Positions 58,670 through 64,000 of a DNA stretch of 64,000 nucleotides are shown one piece after another (the stretch's first letter is position 1; each line of letters begins with the position of its first letter). The translations under genes and the position numbers were made by a program. Location of the stretch: positions 2,914,001 to 2,978,000 of the forward strand of contig NZ_CP029197.1 of assembly GCF_008639165.1 (NCBI RefSeq). The letters run 5' to 3'. The notes beneath the pieces are model-generated. The model saw only the letters and a program-made list of their open reading frames with translations, was not told the DNA's origin and made no database searches. Origin of the DNA: Streptomyces venezuelae ATCC 10712. GTDB taxonomy: Bacteria; Actinomycetota; Actinomycetes; Streptomycetales; Streptomycetaceae.

Positions 58670-59857
58670 CTAGGAGCCCCCTCCGAGGCCACTCAATACC
58701 GTCATCGCCCGCTCCTCCGCCCGTTTCCCGGCCGTCAGGTCCGGGGTGATGCCGCGGCCGTCCACCGCGTGACCGGCCGGGGTGCGGTAGTGGCCGACGG
58801 TCAGTTCGGCGACGGAGCCGTCCGGCAGCGTGCTGGGCATCTGGACCGACCCCTTGCCGAAGGTCCGCGAACCGACCGTGACCGCCCGGCCCCGGTCCTG
58901 CAGCGCCCCGGTGAGCAGCTCCGCCGCGCTCATCGTGCCGCCGTCGATCAGCGCCACCAGCGGCCTGCCGGTGTCGCCGCCGCCCTCGGCGTACACGGCC
59001 CGCTGCTCGCCCTCCACGTCGTACGTGGCGACCAGACCGCCGTCGAGGAAGGCGGAGGCGGCGACGGCGGCCTCCGCGACCAGGCCGCCCGCGTTGCCCC
59101 GCAGGTCCAGCAGGACACCGGCGCCGGCCGGGGCGGCCCGTACCGCGTCCCGCACCCGGGCGCCCGCGCCCTTGGTGAAGGCGGCGACCTTGATGAGCAG
59201 CGTCCCGTCGTCGAGCCGGCGGACCGTGACCGGGTCGGTGGCGAGCCGGGCCCTGCGCAGGGTCTGGGTCCAGGCGGCGCGGCCGCGCTCGACCCGGAGG
59301 GCGACGGCCGTGCCGGGCACCCCGTCGCCGCGCAGCAGGGCGACGACCTCGGAGACCGAGAGCCCGTCGACCGGGCGTCCGTCGACGGCGACGAGCCGGT
59401 CGCCGGCCCGCAGCCCGGCCCGCTCGGCGGGGCCGCCGGTCTGCACCCGGGTCACCCGGACCCGGCCCGCGGCGGCCCGGCCCGCGGAGAGGCCCACGCC
59501 CGTGTAGGCGCCGTCGAGGGCCTCCTCGAACTCGGCGTACTCCTTCTTGTCGTACACCGCGCCCCAGCGGTCCCCGCTGCGGCTGACGAACTCCTCGGCG
59601 GCCTTCTTGCCGGACTTCCCGTCGGCCATGGCCGCGGCGGCGGCCCGGCTCAGCGCCGCCCGGTCGACGGTCGTCCCGTCGGGGTCCGGGCCGCCCGCGC
59701 GCGCGGAGGCCCCCGCGGGGCCGTCGGCGGACTCCTGCCGGGGCAGTGATCCGGTCGCGGCGGCGGTGGCGAGCACTCCGGCGAAGACCAACGTCAGAAC
59801 GGCCCCACGGAGCACTCCGCGGGGCCGGATACAGAAGGGTGCGGTGCCGGCCGGCAT
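58670..59857 (-). CDS. S41-family carboxy-terminal processing protease with PDZ domain
   Basis: 395 residues from ATG 59857. An N-terminal membrane anchor (GAVLTLVFAGVLATAAA) leads to the outside. PDZ domain at about 125-205 (GLRAGDRLVAVDGRPVDGLS). Protease core: LLDLRGNAGGLVAEA, catalytic Ser in IDGGTMSAAELLTGAL, catalytic Lys in SRTFGKGSVQMPS. CtpA-like proteases trim proteins at exposed C-termini and often act on cell-wall hydrolase pathways; its position next to ftsX/ftsE would suit that, but no direct evidence is visible. Confidence 0.9.
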   Translation of the reverse strand: MPAGTAPFCIRPRGVLRGAVLTLVFAGVLATAAATGSLPRQESADGPAGASARAGGPDPDGTTVDRAALSRAAAAAMADGKSGKKAAEEFVSRSGDRWGAVYDKKEYAEFEEALDGAYTGVGLSAGRAAAGRVRVTRVQTGGPAERAGLRAGDRLVAVDGRPVDGLSVSEVVALLRGDGVPGTAVALRVERGRAAWTQTLRRARLATDPVTVRRLDDGTLLIKVAAFTKGAGARVRDAVRAAPAGAGVLLDLRGNAGGLVAEAAVAASAFLDGGLVATYDVEGEQRAVYAEGGGDTGRPLVALIDGGTMSAAELLTGALQDRGRAVTVGSRTFGKGSVQMPSTLPDGSVAELTVGHYRTPAGHAVDGRGITPDLTAGKRAEERAMTVLSGLGGGS

Positions 59858-59935
59858 GGCGCCCACTCTAGGACAAGGCGATGGCGCCGCACGGGCTTTA
59901 CCCGGACGACGCCATCCCTTCACAGGGGTGTCTTC

Positions 59936-60856
59936 TCACACCTTCAGGTACTTGCGCAGCGCGATGAAGGCGGCCACGGCGGGCATCAGCAGCCCGATGG
60001 CGATCACCAGGGGGAGCTTCGCGAGGACCGCGTCCCAGCCGATGAAGTTGACCAGCTGCATCTTGTCCGCGAGGGCGATGCCGTGGTCGATCAGGAAGTA
60101 CCGGCCGGCCAGCAGCAGCACGCAGGCGACCGCACCGCCCAGGAGTCCGGCGAACGCGGCCTCCATGATGAACGGCATCTGGATGTAGAAACTGGACGCG
60201 CCGACGAGCCGCATGATGCCCGTCTCGCGGCGGCGGCTGAACGCCGAGACCCGGACGGTGTTCACGATCAGCATCAGCGCGATGACCAGCATCAGCCCCA
60301 TGACGCCGAGGGCGGCGATGTTCATGCCGTTCATCAGGTCGAAGAGGTTCTGCAGGATGTCCCGCTGGTCCTGGACCGACTGGACGCCGTCACGCCCCGC
60401 GAAGGCGGTGGCGACGACCTTGTACTTCTCCGGGTCCTTCAGCTTCACCCGGAACGACTCGGGCATCTGGTCCGGCGTGATGACGGAGGCGATGGCGGTG
60501 TCGCCGTACTGCTCCTTGTACCGCTTGAACGCCTCGTCGGCCGACTCGTAGTAGACGGTCTCGACGATGTCCATCTTCTTCAGGTCGGCCTCGAGCTGCT
60601 CCTTCTGCTGGGCCGTGACCGCGCCCTTGCCGCACTTGCCCGTCGCCGAGGCGGCGTCGGCCTTGGTGCAGAGGTAGATGGAGACGTTGACCTTGTCGTA
60701 CCAGTAGTCCTTCATCGTGCTGACCTGCTCGCGCATGAGCAGCGCACCGCCGAACAGGGCGAGCGAGAGGGCCACGGAGATGATGACGGCGAACGTCATC
60801 GTGAGATTGCGCCGGAGACCGACGCCGATCTCGGAGAGCACGAACTGAGCGCGCAT
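59936..60856 (-). CDS. ftsX: Cell division ABC-type protein FtsX
   Basis: 306 residues. MRAQFVLSEIGVGLRRNLTM, a first membrane helix, then a large outer loop (about 50-170: YWYDKVNVSIYLCTKADA), then three helices and the C-terminal FIALRKYLKV. FtsX transmits ATP-driven movement of FtsE to cell-wall hydrolases outside. The ftsE gene precedes it on the same strand with a 23-base gap. Confidence 0.95.
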   Translation of the reverse strand: MRAQFVLSEIGVGLRRNLTMTFAVIISVALSLALFGGALLMREQVSTMKDYWYDKVNVSIYLCTKADAASATGKCGKGAVTAQQKEQLEADLKKMDIVETVYYESADEAFKRYKEQYGDTAIASVITPDQMPESFRVKLKDPEKYKVVATAFAGRDGVQSVQDQRDILQNLFDLMNGMNIAALGVMGLMLVIALMLIVNTVRVSAFSRRRETGIMRLVGASSFYIQMPFIMEAAFAGLLGGAVACVLLLAGRYFLIDHGIALADKMQLVNFIGWDAVLAKLPLVIAIGLLMPAVAAFIALRKYLKV

Positions 60857-60879
60857 GGTGTGTTCTGTCCCCTACCTGC

Positions 60880-61569
60880 TCAGTGCTGGTATCCGTAGAC
60901 GCCGCGCGCCTGGTCACGGACGAGGCGGCCCTTCTCCAGCTCTATGACGCGCTTGCGCATCTGGTCGACGATGTTCTGGTCGTGGGTCGCCATGACGACG
61001 GTGGTCCCTGTCCTGTTGATGCGGTCGAGCAGCTTCATGATGCCGACCGAGGTCTGCGGGTCGAGGTTGCCGGTGGGCTCGTCCGCGATCAGCAGCATCG
61101 GGCGGTTGACGAAGGCGCGGGCGATGGCGACGCGCTGCTGCTCACCACCGGAGAGCTCGCCCGGCATCCGGTCCTCCTTGCCGCCGAGTCCGACCAGGTC
61201 GAGCACCTGCGGCACGGCCTTGCGGATCTCGCCGCGCGGCTTGCCGATGACCTCCTGGGCGAAGGCCACGTTCTCGGCGACGGTCTTGTTGGGGAGGAGC
61301 CGGAAGTCCTGGAAGACGGTGCCGAGCTGCCGCCGCATGTGCGGCACCTTCCAGTTGGAGAGCCGGGCCAGGTCCTTGCCGAGGACGTGCACCTGGCCGT
61401 GGCTGGCGCGCTCCTCACGGAGGAGCAGCCGCAGGAAAGTCGACTTTCCGGAGCCGGAGGAACCGACGAGGAAGACGAACTCCCCCTTCTCGATCTCCAG
61501 GGAGACATCCCGGAGCGCGGGGCGGTTCTGCTTCGGATAGGACTTGGAGACGTTGTCGAATCGGATCAC
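60880..61569 (-). CDS. ftsE: Cell division ATP-binding protein FtsE
   Basis: 229 residues. Walker A GSSGSGKS (36-43), Q-loop [16 protein letters not shown], signature LSGGEQQR (139-146), Walker B with D-loop [10 protein letters not shown] (161-170), H-loop ATHDQNIVD. It forms the FtsEX complex with the downstream gene and controls peptidoglycan hydrolysis at division. A promoter should lie in the 235-base region upstream. Confidence 0.95.
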   Translation of the reverse strand: MIRFDNVSKSYPKQNRPALRDVSLEIEKGEFVFLVGSSGSGKSTFLRLLLREERASHGQVHVLGKDLARLSNWKVPHMRRQLGTVFQDFRLLPNKTVAENVAFAQEVIGKPRGEIRKAVPQVLDLVGLGGKEDRMPGELSGGEQQRVAIARAFVNRPMLLIADEPTGNLDPQTSVGIMKLLDRINRTGTTVVMATHDQNIVDQMRKRVIELEKGRLVRDQARGVYGYQH

Positions 61570-61740
61570 GAATGCACCACGGTCGGCCGGGAGTAGGTGT
61601 GCGTGACCTTACGCGAACGGGGTAGGCCCGCGCAGTCGCGGTCCTGGCTTGCGAGGTTTATCCTTTTCGCCCTCCGGGACGGAACGGGGGGAACCCGGTG
61701 GGGCGCGCCGAAACGCCGCCGAGCTGGCACAGTGGTAGGG

Positions 61741-61766
61741 GGAACGTCCGGACCGCACCGGACGTT
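61741..61766 (+). promoter_or_regulatory. SigR-like promoter GGAAC-N18-GTT
   Basis: GGAAC (61741-61745) and GTT (61764-61766) are separated by exactly 18 bases, close to the thiol-stress sigma factor SigR consensus (GGAAT-N18/19-GTT). The spacer contains a CGTCCGG/CCGGACG inverted repeat. It is 38 bases upstream of the zinc-ribbon gene. Confidence 0.45.
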
Positions 61767-61804
61767 GTCCTGGGTGTGAGCCCCGTGCGGGAGGAGGAGA
61801 GCGC

Positions 61805-61987
61805 ATGACCTATGACCGACTGGTGTGCGCCAACTGCGCGGCCCCGGTCGCCGAGGGCCGCTGCCCCGTCTGCCGCGCGAACCGGGAGCGACTGACCCCC
61901 CAGGGCCTGTCCCCCGCGATGCTGCTGACGCTGGCGATCGCCCTGCTGGCCGCGATCGCGCTGCTCGCGGCGGTCCGTACGGTCTAG
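61805..61987 (+). CDS. Small zinc-ribbon membrane protein
   Basis: 60 residues with a strong GGAGGAGGAGA site. MTYDRLVCANCAAPVAEGRCPVC has two CxxC pairs, an expected zinc ribbon, followed by a membrane helix (MLLTLAIALLAAIALLAA). The N-terminus should face the cytoplasm. Function unknown. The cysteine pairs combined with a SigR-like promoter suggest a link to redox or zinc stress. Confidence 0.78.
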   Translation: MTYDRLVCANCAAPVAEGRCPVCRANRERLTPQGLSPAMLLTLAIALLAAIALLAAVRTV

Positions 61988-62017
61988 CAGGGCCGCGCGA
62001 CCACACGAGCCGGAACG

Positions 62018-62058
62018 ACGACGAAGGGCCGGGGAGAAGCTCCCCGGCCCTTCGTCGT
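62018..62058. terminator. Bidirectional terminator, 19-bp perfect stem
   Basis: ACGACGAAGGGCCGGGGAG pairs fully with CTCCCCGGCCCTTCGTCGT around an AAG loop, between two convergent genes. Confidence 0.88.
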
Positions 62059-62075
62059 GCCTGTACGCGCCTGGA

Positions 62076-62759
62076 TCAGACGGCGGTACGACCGCCGCCG
62101 ACGAGACGCGGCAGCATGCGGAAGCCGACGCCACCGGCGATCATGGTCGCGGCGCCGATGATCAGGAACGTGGTCTCGGCCGCACCGGTCTCGGCGAGCT
62201 CCTCCTTGGCCTGACCCTGCTGCACGGGCTGCGAGCCGGCGTTGTTGGTGTCGGTGTTGCTGTTGCCGTTGTCGACGCACTCGGCGCCGTCGAGGTCGAC
62301 GGTGCAGGTGCCGGCGTCGTCGGTGCTGTCGTCACCGGGGACGGTCGGCGGCTGGGTCGAGCCGGGCTTGGTGGTCTCGCCCGGGCCCGGGGCCGTGGTC
62401 GGCGGGACGGTCTCGACCGGCGGGGTCGTCACCGGCGGCTTGGTGACCGGCGGCGTGGTCACCGGCGGGGTCGTCACCGGCGGCGTGGTCACCGGCGGAG
62501 TCGTCACCGGAGGCGTCGTCACCGGCGGCGTGGTCACCGGCGGGGTCGTCACCGGCGGAGTCACCGGCGGCGTGGTCACCGGCGGAGGCGTGTCCTCACA
62601 CCCGGCGGTCCCCGGGATGCACGTGGGAACCGGGGTCGGGTCTTCGTCACCGAAGGCGCCCACGGCCTGGGCCGCGCCCGCCGCCGTGAGCGACGCGCCG
62701 GCGGCGATCACCGCGCCGGCGGCGATGCGCGCGACACGGATTCGCATCTGCTTGGTCAT
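62076..62759 (-). CDS. Sortase-anchored wall protein with PVTTP repeats
   Basis: 227 residues. A basic signal peptide (MTKQMRIRVARIAAGAVI, cleaved near AAQA) is followed by a short Cys-containing region, a Pro/Val/Thr tandem-repeat stalk (about 55-120), an acidic region with a Cys pair, and a C-terminal wall-sorting signal: LAETG, hydrophobic helix TTFLIIGAATMIAGGVGF and basic tail. LAxTG is the motif preferred by class E sortases of Streptomyces, as for chaplins. Probably a short surface stalk protein. No sortase gene is nearby. Confidence 0.85.
   Translation of the reverse strand: MTKQMRIRVARIAAGAVIAAGASLTAAGAAQAVGAFGDEDPTPVPTCIPGTAGCEDTPPPVTTPPVTPPVTTPPVTTPPVTTPPVTTPPVTTPPVTTPPVTTPPVTKPPVTTPPVETVPPTTAPGPGETTKPGSTQPPTVPGDDSTDDAGTCTVDLDGAECVDNGNSNTDTNNAGSQPVQQGQAKEELAETGAAETTFLIIGAATMIAGGVGFRMLPRLVGGGRTAV
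62419..62588. repeat. Tandem repeat GTGGTCACCGGCGGN in the wall-protein gene
   Basis: About eleven 15-base units encoding PVTTP; copies differ mostly at synonymous positions. It is an in-frame coding repeat, not a CRISPR. Confidence 0.8.
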
Positions 62760-62884
62760 CTGGCTGCTACCCCCAGTAGCTCATCTCGTCATGGGGCAGC
62801 GCTCGGGGCCCGGGACAGGGGCGGTGCACTGATGGACCTGCCCCCGTTCGCACGCACCCCAGAAATGCGCATGCCAGTACGTCA

Positions 62885-62913
62885 CCCTTCCGAGTTTCCG
62901 ATGAAGCGTCAAG
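62885..62913 (-). promoter_or_regulatory. Vegetative-type promoter of the wall-protein gene
   Basis: On the minus strand, TTGACG (62913-62908), a 17-base spacer and AAGGGT (62890-62885). The -35 is near-perfect for the HrdB class; the -10 is a weaker match. Confidence 0.5.
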
Positions 62914-63101
62914 GTCGTTGCGCGTGCGATGTCCGAAAGATCATTACTTGCCCCGCATGCGGGGATGCAACTGTGACGTAAACCCGGAACTCCGGGCCCC
63001 GTGACGCCAGTTCCCTTGTCGACAAAGCGTCCGTACGGCCCCTGTTCCGCTTGCGGCAGCGAATCCGCTCGGCGGACGGAGCCGGCCGCGCGGAACGACG
63101 A

Positions 63102-63131
63102 CGGGCCCCGCACCGTGAGGTGCGGGGCCCG
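63102..63131 (-). terminator. Terminator of prfB
   Basis: CGGGCCCCGCACC and GGTGCGGGGCCCG pair perfectly (13 bp) with a GTGA loop, 20 bases past the prfB stop. Confidence 0.85.
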
Positions 63132-63150
63132 AACGTGCCGTGTGCCGGGG

Positions 63151-64000
63151 TTACTTCTCCTGCTGCTTGCGCCAGCGGATGCCCGCCTCCAGGAAGCCGT
63201 CGATCTCGCCGTCCAGGACGGACTGCGGGTTGCCGACCTCGAACTCCGTACGGAGGTCCTTGACCATCTGGTACGGGTGCAGGACGTACGAGCGCATCTG
63301 GTTGCCCCAGGAGCTGCCGCTGTCCTTCAGGGCGTCCATCTTGGCCCGCTCCTCCTGGCGCTGGCGCTCCAGCAGCTTGGCCTGGAGGACGTTCATCGCG
63401 CTCGCCTTGTTCTGGATCTGGGAGCGCTCGTTCTGGCAGGAGACCACGATGCCGGTCGGGAGGTGCGTGATGCGCACGGCCGAGTCGGTGGTGTTGACGC
63501 CCTGGCCGCCGGGGCCCGAGGCGCGGTAGACGTCGACGCGCAGCTCGGACTCGTCGATCTCGACGTGGTCGGAGGACTCGACGACCGGGAGGATCTCGAC
63601 GCCCGCGAAGGAGGTCTGGCGACGCCCCTGGTTGTCGAAGGGCGAGATGCGGACCAGCCGGTGGGTGCCCTGCTCGACGGAGAGCGTGCCGTAGGCGTAC
63701 GGCGCCTTCACCACGAAGGTGGTCGACTTGATGCCGGCCTCTTCCGCGTACGAGGTCTCGTAGACCTCGGTCGAGTAGCCGTGCCGCTCGGCCCAGCGCA
63801 GGTACATGCGCTGGAGCCGCTCGGCGAAGTCGGAGGCGTCGACGCCGCCGGCCTCGGCGCGGATGTTGACCAGTGCCTCGCGCTCGTCGTACTCGCCGGA
63901 GAGGAGGGTGCGGACCTCCATCTCGTCGAGGGCCTTGCGGACGGAGGTGAGCTCCGCCTCGGCCTCGGCGAGGGTGTCCGGGTCGTCCATCTCCTCGGCG
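63151..64000 (-). CDS. prfB: Peptide chain release factor 2, N-terminus beyond window
   Basis: 283 residues visible; the frame is open at base 64000. It recognises UGA and UAA stop codons. The tripeptide anticodon SPF is in [17 protein letters not shown] and the peptidyl-tRNA hydrolysis motif GGQ is in [34 protein letters not shown] follows. The programmed frameshift site, if any, would be off the right edge. The gene order prfB, ftsE, ftsX, smpB is conserved in actinomycetes. Confidence 0.95.
   Translation of the reverse strand, partial: AEEMDDPDTLAEAEAELTSVRKALDEMEVRTLLSGEYDEREALVNIRAEAGGVDASDFAERLQRMYLRWAERHGYSTEVYETSYAEEAGIKSTTFVVKAPYAYGTLSVEQGTHRLVRISPFDNQGRRQTSFAGVEILPVVESSDHVEIDESELRVDVYRASGPGGQGVNTTDSAVRITHLPTGIVVSCQNERSQIQNKASAMNVLQAKLLERQRQEERAKMDALKDSGSSWGNQMRSYVLHPYQMVKDLRTEFEVGNPQSVLDGEIDGFLEAGIRWRKQQEK

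Larger units (their letters stand above)
62760..63150. other. Intergenic region between wall-protein gene and prfB
   Basis: No gene. It holds the wall-protein promoter candidate (62885-62913), a CCCCGC-AT-GCGGGG palindrome (62952-62965) about 40-55 bases upstream of that promoter, and the prfB terminator (63102-63131). The promoter leaves a leader of about 115 bases. Confidence 0.5.

Noticed and set aside
62419..62588. CRISPR-like array
   Set aside because: Units of 15 bases with no spacers, in frame inside a gene with signal peptide and sorting signal; no cas genes.

Overview
The window is chromosomal DNA from a Streptomyces. The base composition is very G+C-rich with strong G/C bias at third codon positions. 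It encodes an SsgA-like sporulation protein, the NnaR/NarK nitrate pair, a GH20 hexosaminidase with its sugar ABC importer, ftsE/ftsX, smpB with tmRNA, and many GTG starts with GTGA/ATGA overlaps. From memory the gene order follows the S. coelicolor SCO292x-SCO296x region, with accessory insertions. Species is not assigned.

Layout. 1-9.6 kb: 5'-truncated view of a secreted M6 metalloprotease, a small membrane protein, two RDD membrane proteins, an SsgA-like protein (probably ssgG), a GlcD-type FAD oxidase, a TPR protein whose tail is built from intergenic repeats, and 4-hydroxyphenylpyruvate dioxygenase (hpd) with a divergent Lrp-type regulator. 10-18.5 kb: an HTH regulator with an elaborate TTGCAA operator, a tiny His-rich protein and an MFS pump; a Lon-like secreted protease; an IclR regulator; an SF2 helicase; a Doc-type toxin-antitoxin pair; another MFS pump; then tRNA-Cys(GCA).

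18.7-34.8 kb is the most unusual part. Two paralogous three-gene cassettes (small helical protein, 772-residue protein with an N-terminal WXG motif, lipoprotein) flank three plus-strand kinase-family genes: one pseudokinase and two Ser/Thr kinases with PQQ-type propeller domains. The second cassette is the tail of an operon that begins with two further ESX-like proteins and a mycosin-type subtilisin. No type VII secretion core gene (EccB/C/D/E) is in the window, so this looks like an orphan or satellite type VII locus under kinase control.

34.9-41.5 kb: a three-subunit molybdenum hydroxylase operon (FAD, 2Fe-2S and Mo subunits). The Mo subunit lacks the usual catalytic glutamate and the 2Fe-2S subunit has an about 370-residue low-complexity extension. 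It is followed by an ABC importer plus hexosaminidase operon for N-acetylglucosamine oligomers (39.9-44.7 kb).

44.8-64 kb is mostly core: DUF3039 protein, YqgE/AlgH, murA, HU, malic enzyme, a structured RNA with a strong terminator, a HelD-type RNA polymerase helicase, nnaR and narK, a LysR/MFS divergent pair, tmRNA and smpB, an S41 protease, ftsX and ftsE, a zinc-ribbon membrane peptide with a SigR-like promoter, an LAETG-anchored Pro/Thr repeat wall protein, and prfB, which runs off the right edge.

Start codons were chosen from ribosome-binding sites, translational overlap and family length; the ambiguous ones are flagged. No integrase, transposase, CRISPR array or prophage gene was seen.
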